64,000 bases of DNA from JAXLWB01 sp046328715 (GCA_046328715.1 JAXLWB010000044.1:21351-85350), one strand, 5' to 3'; shown: positions 34,147 through 43,414, counted from the stretch's first letter. Notes: generated from the letters alone by a model not told the origin. Numbers and translations are program-made.

Positions 34147-37035
34147 TTACTTCGTCTTATAGGCTTCCGGCAGCAACTTCAGCGTGATCGCATCGTCCTT
34201 CTTGAGCGTTTCCTGGGCCAAAGTTTGCAGATCGCCTGCTTTGACCGTGTTTACGACATCGTCGTATTGCAAGATCTCATGTTCGTCGAGTTCAGGGTTC
34301 TGGACGTAGTAGGTCAACTCGCTCAGCCAGTAGCTGTTCTGGCGCAGGCTCTCTTCTTGAGTGCGGTGAAGTTGTTCGACCGTCTTGGAAAATTCTGCTT
34401 CGCTGGGACCATTTTGGGCAATTTGGGTCAGATTGTCCCATGTCGCCTGTTCCAGTTCATCCACCCGTTTGGGATCAGCGCCATAGGTGATGCGGAAGGT
34501 GTAAGTCTGATCCGGCAACTTGTTGACGCTGCTCGAAACACTGGGAGAGTAGGTGCCACCCAGCCGTTCGCGCAGTTCGTCGATCAGGCGCAGATCGACC
34601 ACGTTTTCCAGCATGTCAAGCTCAACCTGATTCTGGAGCGTGGGGGAGATGACGCCATTGAATTCGAGCAGCGTGGTCGATTGTTCATCCTTGCCGCGAT
34701 AGATCGTTTCCTCTTGCGCTGCGGTCGGCGGATCGGGAACTACATCTTTCCACATCTCCTTGCGCCCTGTGCTGGGCAGGGTGCCGAGGTAGGTCTGAAT
34801 TAACGGCTTAATCGAATCAACGGTAAAACTGCCGACAAAGAGGAAGGTAAAGTCACTCATGTCGGCAAAACGATCCTTGTAGATCGCCAGGCCACGCTCC
34901 AGGTCAAAGCGCTCCAACTCGTCCAACGTCATCTGTTGGAAGCGCACCGAATCGCCGTAGCGCGCTTTGTTATAGGCATCCACCAGATCGGAGGTGGGAG
35001 CAAGCTGGCGGTTTTCCAGTTCGCTGCGCATCTGCGCCTTAAAGGCATCAAAGGCGGAAGCGTCGGCCCGTGGCTGGGTGGCATAAAGATAGATCAACTG
35101 GAAGAGCGTTTCCAAATCTTTGGGCGAGGCTTGCCCGTTCATGCCTTCGGTGAGGATGCGAATGTAGGGGTTGACGCGTACTAATTTGCCCGTCAGGAAG
35201 CGAGAAAGCGCATCGTAGGTTAGGTCACCAACCCCGCTGCTGCTGACAATCGAAGGGATGTACTGTGCCTCACGTGCATCCTCATCGCTCACCTGCGAGG
35301 AGCCGCCAAAACTGGTGGCATTGAAGAGGACCTCGTCGTTCTTGAAGTCAGTAGGCTTGAGCACCACGGTAACGCCATTTGCCAGCTTGAGCGTGGTTGT
35401 GCCCAACTGCGCATCGGTCGTCTCGCTGATAATCTCGGTTGGCTGTGGAATTTCCTTCAGCAGCACCGTGCCAGCGCTCTGATCGACATAGGGTTCGACC
35501 TCTTTGGCCATTGCCTGATCGACCACGGCAGCCAACTCTTGTTCGGTGGGTAAGGTCAAACCCTGTTTCTCGGGCGCAATCACCAATACATCGCGGCCAC
35601 TGGCGTCGAGCAGCGAGGTGGCCTGTTTGTTGATTTCGTCAAGCTGGATGCCTGGTAAGAGCTTCTGCACCAGATCATACTCGTAGGCAATGCCTGGCGT
35701 CGCTTCTTTGGTCAGGAAGTAGTTCAAGTATTCACGAGCGTAGCTGTTGCTGTTGCTCTTTTCGCGCTCGTTGTAGGCCGACTCGTAGCGCCGCAATATT
35801 GCGCTGCGGGCACGTTCCAACTCGCTGGCGGTGAAACCATGTTGATGCACCCGCTCTAGCTCGGTGATTAGCGCTTCTAGCCCGGTTGTGATTTTATCTT
35901 CATTCACCTGCGCTTGGACGCCATTGATCGAGGTTGCGCGTACCAATTCGTCGCTGTAGCTGCCTGCGTCTACGAACGGCGCGTTGCTCTGGTGGGCAAT
36001 CTCATCGAAGCGGGCGTTGAGCATCTGATTCGAGAGCTGTTGGATCAGCATGCGACGGTAATCGTTCCCGGTCACCAGCGGGTCGTAGTTCTTGCGATAC
36101 GAGAGGTCGATTTGAGCGTAGGGATATTCGGGGTCGCTGATCACTTTGAAGCGATTGTCCTTGCCAAAGGGCACTTCAAAGCTGGGGTGATCCAGTGGCG
36201 CGGTGGGTTTGGCAATTGCGCCAAAGCGCTCCTTGATCATGCTCTCCATCTGGTCGGGATCAAAGTCACCGACCGCAATCACCGACATGAGATCAGGGCG
36301 ATACCATTTTTCGTAGAAGCGGCGCACGGTTTCGGCAGGTGCATTCTTGATGATATCAACATCGCCAATTGGCAGGCGTTCAGCATAGCGCGAATCCGCC
36401 AGCACCAAGGGCAACCATTGATTGAGAATACGCCCGCTGGCCCCCTGGTCACGCAAACGCCACTCTTCGATCACGACACCCCGTTCTGCATCGACTTCGC
36501 TGGGCTCAATCAAGGCCGCGCTCGCCCAATCTTGCAGCACATCGAGCGACTTGCCCAGATTGTCGGCATTGTCGGTAGGTACCTGGATCGTGTAGACTGT
36601 CTCGTCAAACGAGGTCGAGGCGTTGACATCTGCCCCAAATTTCATGCCGATGCTTTCCAAAAAGTTGATCAGCTCATGTTTGGGAAAGCGTTTTGTGCCA
36701 TTGAAGAGCATGTGCTCCAGCAAATGGGCCAACCCTTTTTGGTCGTCATCCTCCAGTACCGAGCCGGCGTTTACCGCCAGCCACAGTTCGGCACGATCCT
36801 TCGGCTCAGCGTTCTGGCGGATAAAGTAGGTGAGGCCATTCTCCAAGACTCCGGTACGCACACTAGCGTCAAAGGGCAACGGTGCCGCGAGATCTGAACT
36901 CACTTCGGGATTGGCGGGCGTAGCTACTGGCGTCGATGGCGTAGTTGCGCTGTCACTCTGCGGCTGGATCGGTTGACAGCCATTGAGAACCAGCGATAGT
37001 AAAAGCAGTAAAACAACCCACTGTTTTCTGATCAT
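34147..37035 (-). CDS. M16 family zinc metallopeptidase, lipoprotein
   Basis: The protein is 962 residues from the ATG at 37035, preferred over one 30 bp upstream because GAGGA stands before it and the signal peptide then begins MIRKQWVV. A lipobox-like LVLNGC near residue 20 suggests a lipid-anchored, extracytoplasmic enzyme, followed by a P/T/S-rich spacer. The inverted zinc motif HLLEH is at residues 104-108, and the downstream Glu ligand fits RGVVIEEW. A second, non-catalytic M16 half fills the C-terminus, as in pitrilysin-like and PqqL-like enzymes of this length. It should degrade oligopeptides in a closed chamber. It is divergent from the FAD oxidase gene. Confidence 0.92.
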   Translation of the reverse strand: MIRKQWVVLLLLLSLVLNGCQPIQPQSDSATTPSTPVATPANPEVSSDLAAPLPFDASVRTGVLENGLTYFIRQNAEPKDRAELWLAVNAGSVLEDDDQKGLAHLLEHMLFNGTKRFPKHELINFLESIGMKFGADVNASTSFDETVYTIQVPTDNADNLGKSLDVLQDWASAALIEPSEVDAERGVVIEEWRLRDQGASGRILNQWLPLVLADSRYAERLPIGDVDIIKNAPAETVRRFYEKWYRPDLMSVIAVGDFDPDQMESMIKERFGAIAKPTAPLDHPSFEVPFGKDNRFKVISDPEYPYAQIDLSYRKNYDPLVTGNDYRRMLIQQLSNQMLNARFDEIAHQSNAPFVDAGSYSDELVRATSINGVQAQVNEDKITTGLEALITELERVHQHGFTASELERARSAILRRYESAYNEREKSNSNSYAREYLNYFLTKEATPGIAYEYDLVQKLLPGIQLDEINKQATSLLDASGRDVLVIAPEKQGLTLPTEQELAAVVDQAMAKEVEPYVDQSAGTVLLKEIPQPTEIISETTDAQLGTTTLKLANGVTVVLKPTDFKNDEVLFNATSFGGSSQVSDEDAREAQYIPSIVSSSGVGDLTYDALSRFLTGKLVRVNPYIRILTEGMNGQASPKDLETLFQLIYLYATQPRADASAFDAFKAQMRSELENRQLAPTSDLVDAYNKARYGDSVRFQQMTLDELERFDLERGLAIYKDRFADMSDFTFLFVGSFTVDSIKPLIQTYLGTLPSTGRKEMWKDVVPDPPTAAQEETIYRGKDEQSTTLLEFNGVISPTLQNQVELDMLENVVDLRLIDELRERLGGTYSPSVSSSVNKLPDQTYTFRITYGADPKRVDELEQATWDNLTQIAQNGPSEAEFSKTVEQLHRTQEESLRQNSYWLSELTYYVQNPELDEHEILQYDDVVNTVKAGDLQTLAQETLKKDDAITLKLLPEAYKTK

Positions 37036-37141
37036 GTTCGTATCCTCGGAAAGAGAAGTATTCACTTAGAATGTTATGACACAAGGTCACCTGCAATGCT
37101 TTTTTGCATTGTAGTACTATCGTATAGAAAAGTAAGAGTGA

Positions 37142-37160
37142 ATTTAAACGAAGTTTAAAT
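37142..37160. promoter_or_regulatory. Perfect dyad ATTTAAAC-GAA-GTTTAAAT
   Basis: Eight-bp arms around a 3-nt centre lie between the divergent M16 and FAD oxidase genes, 38 bp upstream of the oxidase -35 box. It looks like an operator for a dimeric regulator. No such regulator is encoded next to it. Confidence 0.45.
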
Positions 37161-37197
37161 AAAGACTCAAATCTTCATTCAAACCTACTGCCTAGAC

Positions 37198-37226
37198 TTG
37201 CCTAGAGACTCTGCTCACGGTAACAT
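37198..37226 (+). promoter_or_regulatory. Promoter of the FAD oxidase, leaderless arrangement
   Basis: TTGCCT (37198-37203), 17 bp, TAACAT (37221-37226), then 7 nt to the ATG at 37234. The geometry is identical to the kinase promoter at 10646, and again the TTG of the -35 box is in frame with the ATG. Confidence 0.4.
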
Positions 37227-37233
37227 TCCCACT

Positions 37234-40200
37234 ATGACTCCAACTCAAAAAACTTATCCATCGACCGAAGTCGCGTCCGATCTGGCTGCCGAGTTGCAGC
37301 GCTTGATTCGTGGCGAAGTACGTTTTGACGGCACCTCCCGTATGCTCTACAGCACGGATGCCAGCCTTTATCAAGTCACTCCGATTGGTGTAGTGTTGCC
37401 CAAGGATCGCGACGATGTTCAGGCGGTCGTCGAATTGGCTGCCAAGCGCGGTGTGCCGATCCTACCGCGTGGCGGAGGCAGTTCGCTGGCTGGGCAAGCG
37501 GTAGGGGCATCTTTGGTGATGGATTTCTCCAAGCACATGGACAAGGTTCTCGGCATCGATCCTGAGGCACAAATAGTGACCGCCGAGGCAGGGGTCAATC
37601 TCGGTGCCCTCAACCGTCAATTGGCCGCACTGGGTTGGATGATCGGCCCGGACCCGGCCAGTGCTGAGCGGGCAACGATTGGCGGTTCGGTGGGTAACAA
37701 TGCCACTGGTGCGCATAGTATCCTCTACGGCATGATGGCTGATCATGTGGTATCCACCACTGTGATCTTGGCGGATGGTTCGCATAGTAGATTCGAGGGG
37801 CTTGATGCAGAGGGCGTTGCTGTCAAGGCCAAGCTCGATTCGTTGGAAGGACGGCTTTACCGTGAAATTCCCACTTTGGTGGCAAGTAACATAAGTGAAA
37901 TTGTCTCGCGTTGGCCCAAACATTGGCGGCGCGCCTCCGGTTACAACCTGGATCGGCTGGCGGCGGCATTGATGCCAGCCGAAGAGCGTGGCAAACTGAG
38001 CTTCGACAGCCGCTTCCGCCCACCAGCCTGCGATCCGACCCGGATTGATCGTTTCAATCTGGCCCAATTAATCACTGGCAGTGAAGGAACGTTGGCGACG
38101 ATCACCGAAGCAACTTTGCGTTTGGTAGCAAAACCCAAAATGACCGCCGTTTCCGTGATTCATTTTGAGCGGACGCTGGACGCTTGCGCTGCCATCACCG
38201 ACATTTTGGAGTGCGAGCCAAGCGCTTCTGAACTGCTCGACAAACAGGTAATGGATCTGGCCCGGGCCCAGCCACAATGGGCCAAGAAGATGGGCTTTGT
38301 CGAAGGCGATCCGGAGGCGGTCTTGCTCACCGAGTTCTATGGCGAGTCTGAGAAAGAACTTGTGCAGCAGATGGACCGTCTGGAAAGTCATCTGCGTGCC
38401 CGTGGTTGGAAGGGAGTCATCCGCCGTGCCCTCGACAAAAAAGGCCAATCTGACATTTGGGAGGTGCGCAAGGCAGGGCTGAATCTGTTGACCTCGATGC
38501 GTGGCGACTACAAGGGCATACCTGGCATCGAGGATGTCGCCGTGCCTGCCGAGTCGTTGGCCGATTATATCGGCAAGCTTTTACACTGGTGCGATGGACG
38601 GGAAGCGATGTTGGGCATGGGCGTCTATGCCCACGCTTCGGCAGGCTGTCTACACACACGTCCAATGATCAACGTCAAATCGAAAGAGGGGGTCGCTGAA
38701 CTACAGGCGATGGCCGATTTTGCTGTCAACCTCTGTCTACAATACGGTGGCGTGATGAGCGGTGAACATGGCGACGGCTACGCGCGCAGTTCACTCAACC
38801 CGCAGCTTTTTGGATCTACCCTCTACGAAGCACTGCGCCAGGTAAAACATGTTTTTGATCCGCAAGGGATCATGAACCCCGGTAAGATCGTCGATGCCCC
38901 GCCACTTACCCAGAATCTGCGCATGGGTAGTAGCTACCAAACGATCGAGTTGCAGACGATCTTCGATTGGAGTGAGGATAACGGCTTTGCCGGCGCAATT
39001 GAAATGTGCAATGGGGCTGGGGTTTGCCGCAAGGTGGGCGCAGGAACCATGTGTCCGAGCTACATGGCGACCAAAGATGAAAAGGACACCACACGTGCCC
39101 GAGCCAATGGTCTGCGCAACGCATTGGCTGGGAAATGGGATTCATCCCTCACCACTCACCCCTCCCATCCAATGCTCTACTCCGAAGAGATGTACGACAT
39201 CCTCGATCTCTGTCTTGGCTGCAAGGCATGCAAAAGTGAGTGCCCCTCTTCGGTCGATATGGCCAAGATCAAGGCTGAGTACTTGCCTCATTACTACCAA
39301 CGGCACGGCTTGCCACTTTTTAATCGGTTGATGGGCTGGTTGCCAGTGATCTATGAGATTGGAGATTGGGAGATTGGTGAGCAATTGCGAGACAAAGCCG
39401 TTTCGATGGCCAATCATCTCTTGACCTCCTCCTGGTTCAAACCGATCCAAGCCAAAATCGGTGTCCATCCAGAGCGCACCTTGCCCACGTACGCTAAACA
39501 AACTTTACAACGCTGGTTTAGATCCACTCGGAATTCGCAATCCGCGCCCGGAGGGCTCCCGCGCAATCCGCAATCCGAAATCATCCTCTTCCACGACACC
39601 TGGACCAACTTTAACGAACCGCATGTCGGCCAGGCGGCGGTACAGGTATTGGAAACTGCGGGTTATACTGTACGCTTGGCGGAAGGAAAGAAGTGTTGTG
39701 GGCGACCGTTGATCACTGGTGGGCAGGCTGATCAGGCCAAAGCCTGGATCGATCACAATGTGGCCTTGCTCGCACCCTTTGCGGCGCAAGGTGTGCCGAT
39801 TGTCGGCATTGAGCCAAGCTGTATTCTGACTTTACGCGATGAATATTTGAGTCTGGCCAGCGACAAGAGACGGGCCAAATTGTTGGCCAGCCATGCTTTT
39901 ACCTTTGAGGAATTTGTGGAGCAGGAATCAGTTCAGGGCAGATTTCAAGCCGTCTTCAAAACAAATGCTGGCAAGGCGCTCTTACATGGGCACTGTCATC
40001 ACAAAGCGTTGGTGGGCAACGAATCGACGGTAGCCGCTTTGAAACTGGCAGGTTATGTGGTTGAAGTGATCCCTTCCGGCTGCTGTGGCATGGCGGGCGA
40101 TTTTGGCTACGAATGCGATCACTACGAGGTCAGCCGCAAGATCGGCGAAGATCGACTCTTCCCAGCAGTGCGGGCGGCAGATGATAAAGCGGTAATTGTG

Positions 40201-40299
40201 GCAAGTGGCACAAGTTGCCGCCACCAAATCGAACATTTCACCGAACGACAGGCAGTGCATTTGGTTGAAGCACTCCAGCGGGCATTGCTGATAAGGTGA
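37234..40299 (+). CDS. FAD-linked oxidase with Fe-S and CCG domains (glycolate/D-lactate dehydrogenase type)
   Basis: This 1021-residue fusion starts at MTPTQKTYPST. Residues about 30-270 are a PCMH-type FAD-binding domain (LPRGGGSSLAGQAVG, ATIGGSVGNNATGAHS), followed by the FAD-oxidase C-terminal domain with ISGEHGDG-like MSGEHGDGYARS. An Fe-S region has Cys motifs MCNGAGVC and CLGCKACKSECPSS. Two CCG domains (KKCCGRPL, SGCCGMAGDFG) bind a further Fe-S cluster. The layout matches bacterial GlcD-GlcF-like or Dld-type fusions that oxidise 2-hydroxy acids and pass electrons to the membrane pool. Three stretches look repeat-derived and are unusual for the family: WDSSLTTHPSHP, YEIGDWEIGEQ and RNSQSAPGGLPRNPQSE. 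The TGA stop lies in a GGTGACAA repeat. Confidence 0.9.
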   Translation: MTPTQKTYPSTEVASDLAAELQRLIRGEVRFDGTSRMLYSTDASLYQVTPIGVVLPKDRDDVQAVVELAAKRGVPILPRGGGSSLAGQAVGASLVMDFSKHMDKVLGIDPEAQIVTAEAGVNLGALNRQLAALGWMIGPDPASAERATIGGSVGNNATGAHSILYGMMADHVVSTTVILADGSHSRFEGLDAEGVAVKAKLDSLEGRLYREIPTLVASNISEIVSRWPKHWRRASGYNLDRLAAALMPAEERGKLSFDSRFRPPACDPTRIDRFNLAQLITGSEGTLATITEATLRLVAKPKMTAVSVIHFERTLDACAAITDILECEPSASELLDKQVMDLARAQPQWAKKMGFVEGDPEAVLLTEFYGESEKELVQQMDRLESHLRARGWKGVIRRALDKKGQSDIWEVRKAGLNLLTSMRGDYKGIPGIEDVAVPAESLADYIGKLLHWCDGREAMLGMGVYAHASAGCLHTRPMINVKSKEGVAELQAMADFAVNLCLQYGGVMSGEHGDGYARSSLNPQLFGSTLYEALRQVKHVFDPQGIMNPGKIVDAPPLTQNLRMGSSYQTIELQTIFDWSEDNGFAGAIEMCNGAGVCRKVGAGTMCPSYMATKDEKDTTRARANGLRNALAGKWDSSLTTHPSHPMLYSEEMYDILDLCLGCKACKSECPSSVDMAKIKAEYLPHYYQRHGLPLFNRLMGWLPVIYEIGDWEIGEQLRDKAVSMANHLLTSSWFKPIQAKIGVHPERTLPTYAKQTLQRWFRSTRNSQSAPGGLPRNPQSEIILFHDTWTNFNEPHVGQAAVQVLETAGYTVRLAEGKKCCGRPLITGGQADQAKAWIDHNVALLAPFAAQGVPIVGIEPSCILTLRDEYLSLASDKRRAKLLASHAFTFEEFVEQESVQGRFQAVFKTNAGKALLHGHCHHKALVGNESTVAALKLAGYVVEVIPSGCCGMAGDFGYECDHYEVSRKIGEDRLFPAVRAADDKAVIVASGTSCRHQIEHFTERQAVHLVEALQRALLIR
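39139..39172 (+). repeat. In-frame CA/TC-rich short repeat in the FAD oxidase gene
   Basis: Degenerate units of the type CACCACT, CACCCCT and CCCATCC encode SSLTTHPSHP just before the 4Fe-4S CLGCKAC motif. The texture matches intergenic repeats of this window, not the flanking coding sequence. Confidence 0.5.
39355..39376 (+). repeat. In-frame GAGATTG repeat in the FAD oxidase gene
   Basis: GAGATT occurs at 39355, 39362 and 39370 in spacing like the repeat after the BTAD gene (3815-3846). It encodes YEIGDWEIG. Confidence 0.75.
39528..39585 (+). repeat. In-frame AATCCGC repeat in the FAD oxidase gene
   Basis: AATCCGC-type heptamers flank a CCGGAGGGCTCCC core and encode an N/Q/P-rich linker. 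The same heptamer forms the intergenic palindrome before purK (63425-63527). Confidence 0.7.
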
Positions 40300-40385
40300 C
40301 AAGAAGACACAATGACAAGATGACTTTTAGCATTTTATACGGCCTTCCTGTCTTCTTGTCATCCCTTCCCCTTGCCACCTTGTCA
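40297..40385. repeat. GGTGACAA-type palindrome between convergent genes
   Basis: Octamer-like units (GGTGACAA, AATGACAA, GATGAC) face their complements. A 13-bp perfect pairing joins 40297-40309 with 40349-40361. It carries the TGA of the FAD oxidase (40297-40299) and probably terminates that gene and RNase D. Confidence 0.65.
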
Positions 40386-40410
40386 GCGTTTAAGGCAACG
40401 CATATAATAG

Positions 40411-41613
40411 TTACTTATTCAGCACCGTAAGCAGCGATTGTCCGTAGGTTTGGCTTTTCCAAGCGCCGACATCGGGAATCTGTTGCAGATCTCGCTCATT
40501 TTTGGGATCGGCTTGGGCGATTTCGATTAGCGTTTGGTTAGTGAAGATGAGCTCGGGGGCGAGATCCGATTGTAGGGCTTGTTCGTTGCGCCAAGTACGA
40601 AGTTTGTCAAAACGGCGGCGTGCAGATTTGTCAAGCATCTGTTCCGGGCTCAATGCCGGTTCTGGCTCTTGGGGAATAGGTTGTTTTTGACCGGTGCGGA
40701 TCACTTGCAGCAAAACTGACCCATAGCGTTGGGCTTGATGGCCACTTAGTCCGGAAATGTCATTCAAGCCTTGCGGCGTGGCGGGTTGGCGGCTGGCCAG
40801 TTGGAAGAGCACCTCGTCGTTCATGATCTTGAAAGGCGGGCGATTGGTACGTTGCGCTTCACCTTCACGCCATTCCCACAGTGCCTGCAAGACTCCAGTA
40901 CATGCTCTGTCAATCTCACGGCTGACGCGCATCTGCCAGAAGTTGCGTTCATTGTTGACATAATCTTGCGCCCGCAGGCGGCTCAGGCGTTGAAAAGCAT
41001 CTTGAGCTGCCTGCCAGCGATTGACATTCTGCAGCTGCTCGATCTGCATGGCACGTAAGGCCAACAGATAGTGCGTATCCATCTGTGCATAGGCAATCTG
41101 CTGCGGATTGAGGGGGCGCTCTCCCCAATTGGTACGCTGCATGCGTTTGTCCGAGATTACGTTAAAATGCGTCTCAAGCAGTGCAGCTAATCCAATTTGT
41201 TTCCAACCCAGAAAACGGGCTGCAAGTTGGGTGTCGAAGACACTGGGAAATTGAAAGCCAAATTCGCGCTGCAAAAGAATGATGTCATTTTCAGCGGCAT
41301 GCATCACGACTTCCGTTTTGCGCTCAGCCAGAATTCTGCCGATCAGCGCGACTTGTTCAAGCGATAGCCGCAATGGATCAATCAGAAAATCGAGGACACG
41401 CAATGGATGACGCTTGGACTGCTCTCGCTCGATAGGTGTAGAAAGCTGAATGAGGCAGACGCGTGGATAATAGGCAAAGAGGCTATTGCTTTCTGTGTCA
41501 ATGGCAACAATCGATTGCTGACTCAGATGTGATAACATCTGTTCCAAAAGACGTTCGTTATACACCAGTACAGGACGGTCGCCAACCAGTTCTTTATCAA
41601 GATCAGATATCAT
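40411..41613 (-). CDS. rnd: Ribonuclease D
   Basis: The protein is 400 residues from the ATG at 41613; an in-frame ATG at 41649 lies in what looks like the -35 region. It is a 3'-5' exoribonuclease of the DEDDy class: motif I VAIDTES (Asp39, Glu41), motif II MHAAENDIILL, motif III YAQMDTHYLL. Two HRDC domains follow (VLQALWEWREGEAQ region and LRTWRNEQA region), matching the family length. It trims tRNA and other structured RNA 3' ends in the cytosol. It is divergent from the PrsW-like operon with under 90 bp between start codons, so the two promoters overlap. Confidence 0.93.
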   Translation of the reverse strand: MISDLDKELVGDRPVLVYNERLLEQMLSHLSQQSIVAIDTESNSLFAYYPRVCLIQLSTPIEREQSKRHPLRVLDFLIDPLRLSLEQVALIGRILAERKTEVVMHAAENDIILLQREFGFQFPSVFDTQLAARFLGWKQIGLAALLETHFNVISDKRMQRTNWGERPLNPQQIAYAQMDTHYLLALRAMQIEQLQNVNRWQAAQDAFQRLSRLRAQDYVNNERNFWQMRVSREIDRACTGVLQALWEWREGEAQRTNRPPFKIMNDEVLFQLASRQPATPQGLNDISGLSGHQAQRYGSVLLQVIRTGQKQPIPQEPEPALSPEQMLDKSARRRFDKLRTWRNEQALQSDLAPELIFTNQTLIEIAQADPKNERDLQQIPDVGAWKSQTYGQSLLTVLNK

Positions 41614-41621
41614 AACCTGAT

Positions 41622-41650
41622 ACTCTATCCCGTTCAGCGCTGGATGCAAA
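41622..41650 (-). promoter_or_regulatory. Promoter of rnd, leaderless arrangement
   Basis: On the minus strand, TTTGCA (41645-41650), 17 bp, TAGAGT (41622-41627), then 8 nt to the ATG at 41613. No Shine-Dalgarno sequence is present. Confidence 0.35.
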
Positions 41651-41699
41651 AAGTTTGTGGCAACTAAATGAAATATTGCCTAAATTCAATGGAGGACTT

Positions 41700-42728
41700 G
41701 TGCATTTAACTCAGACAGGCGACGAAGCCAGCCGTCTGGAGCGGTTAACACGCAATCGAGGTGGACTTTGGGAATCGATTGCGCTGGAACTGCTTGGACT
41801 ACTGATCTTTGTCGGCGTTTTCAATTTTCTGCTCCCTACTGTGGGGGATGCGTTCGGTACGGCTGGACGGATCGTGCTAGGTATCATTTTTAGTGTGATC
41901 CCGGCTGCCATTTGGCTGACCTTCTTCTATCAATTGGATCGGCGCGAGCCTGAGCCCAAGCAGATGGTGATCAATGTCTTTGTACTGGGGGCGCTCTTTA
42001 TGAGTGCACTTTACCAACCGGTGCTGAAAGGCATCTTCGCTGTCGATGATTGGCTTTACCAATCCGCTGCTAGCCGATTTTTCGGCGGTGTGCTGGTTGT
42101 CGGCTTTGTCGAGCAGTTTGTGGTCTATCTTGCCGTGCGCTATGGCATCTTTGATAATGCTGAGTTTGACGAACGGGTCGATGGCGTCATCTATGCGGTG
42201 GCGGCTGGCTTAGGCGTGGCTACGGTGGTGAACTTCATCTACGTCTGGGAGCGTGGCGGCGTGGATCTCGATATCGGGTCAATTCGCATGGTGGTTAACA
42301 CGCTGGCCTATGCCAGTCTCTCTGGGGTGTTGGGCTATTTTATTGGTCAGGCGAAATTTGAAACTACGCCGATCTGGTATATGCCCGCAGGCATCGCTTT
42401 CTCAGCGCTGCTGCATGGCATCTTCTTCGGATTGCTCAACCGCACCTCGCGTGGATTGAATGTGCATCCCTGGGGCGATCTCTGGATGGCTACCTTCCTG
42501 GCTGTGTTGCTTTTGTTGCTTGTCTTTTGGTTGGTGGGGCGCGCTAATGAAGAAACTTTGCGTATTGCCCGCAGCGGCGCATCGCTGGCGGATCACCCTG
42601 TGATGCCATCCACAGCAATGCCCCCCGCCGAATCTACCAGCCATGCCCCGGCCGGAGCCACAGAAGCAGGTGAGTCGCTCCTGCGCACCGCCAACAGCGA
42701 ACCTACCCAACCCGGAGGCGCGCAATGA
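41700..42728 (+). CDS. PrsW-like membrane protein lacking the catalytic motifs
   Basis: The protein is 342 residues from a GTG at 41700, preceded by GGAGG four nt upstream. It has about eight hydrophobic segments in the order expected for PrsW intramembrane proteases. By my recollection of the family, the EExxK motif is replaced by EQFVV, the Glu of the GLGFAxxEN motif by Val (GLGVATVVN), the following His by Tyr (TLAYASLSGVLGY), and HxxxD by HGIFF. It may therefore be a pseudoprotease, like iRhoms among rhomboids. The C-terminal tail is soluble and P/A/T-rich. Its stop overlaps the next start (ATGA), so three genes are translationally coupled. Confidence 0.85.
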   Translation: MHLTQTGDEASRLERLTRNRGGLWESIALELLGLLIFVGVFNFLLPTVGDAFGTAGRIVLGIIFSVIPAAIWLTFFYQLDRREPEPKQMVINVFVLGALFMSALYQPVLKGIFAVDDWLYQSAASRFFGGVLVVGFVEQFVVYLAVRYGIFDNAEFDERVDGVIYAVAAGLGVATVVNFIYVWERGGVDLDIGSIRMVVNTLAYASLSGVLGYFIGQAKFETTPIWYMPAGIAFSALLHGIFFGLLNRTSRGLNVHPWGDLWMATFLAVLLLLLVFWLVGRANEETLRIARSGASLADHPVMPSTAMPPAESTSHAPAGATEAGESLLRTANSEPTQPGGAQ

Positions 42729-43414
42729 CCAGCTTTTTACAGCAGTTAACCAAACCAAGCCCGACTAATGCCGCGCCCCCGCTATCACAATCTTGGCGCA
42801 ATGATTTGGCGGTGCTGGTCACCGTACTTTTTGCCCTCTTTCTTGGGATTGGGGTGCGCAACCAAATCTTAAATGCCAGCCAATATGTTGAGCTGGGTGA
42901 CAACCAACCGCGCCTTTCGGCTCCGGCTGGCTGGCTCACCAAACGTGCAGATAGTGGCATCTTTCAGGTGCGCAACCCTGCGACGGCCAGCACCTTTGCC
43001 AGCGAAGTGGACATCAACGTCCGCCCGCTCGAAGCGGACGAAACGTTAGAAATGGCACGTTTTGCCCAATCGATGCAACGAAGCAAAGACCTGCAAAACT
43101 ACCGCGAGTTCTCAGTCGATCAAGTGGTTGTGAGGCCAACCATCGGGCGGACGCGCAGTGATGAAATTCCCGGCGTACTTGCCACCTATGCCTACATTGC
43201 TGATCCCTCGCTTAATGGCAACGCAAATGGCTTGCCCGTCGTCGTGGAGGCACAGGATCTGCTCTTTATCCTTGACAAAAATCTCTACACGGTCACCTTG
43301 ATGGCAGACGCTACCCAATGGGCGCAAGAAGCAAAGCACTTTTCATTGCTGTTGGACAGCCTGGGCATGAAACCGGTTGAGCAGAACGCAGCAGAAGGGA
43401 GTGTGCAACCATGA
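42725..43414 (+). CDS. Hypothetical protein with one membrane segment
   Basis: This 229-residue protein has a short cytosolic start, one membrane helix at about residues 28-46 (LAVLVTVLFALFLGIGV) and an extracytoplasmic domain with alternating strands and helices (SAPAGWLTKRADSGIFQVRN). That pattern resembles PsbP/Mog1-like lipid or protein-binding folds, but I cannot name a family. GGAGG lies 6 nt before the ATG. The start overlaps the PrsW-like stop and the stop overlaps the protease start, both as ATGA, so the three products are probably made in fixed ratio and may form a complex. Confidence 0.75.
   Translation: MTSFLQQLTKPSPTNAAPPLSQSWRNDLAVLVTVLFALFLGIGVRNQILNASQYVELGDNQPRLSAPAGWLTKRADSGIFQVRNPATASTFASEVDINVRPLEADETLEMARFAQSMQRSKDLQNYREFSVDQVVVRPTIGRTRSDEIPGVLATYAYIADPSLNGNANGLPVVVEAQDLLFILDKNLYTVTLMADATQWAQEAKHFSLLLDSLGMKPVEQNAAEGSVQP

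Noticed and set aside
37198..37233. TTG start extending the FAD oxidase by 12 residues
   Set aside because: It coincides with the -35-like box; the ATG at 37234 is preferred.
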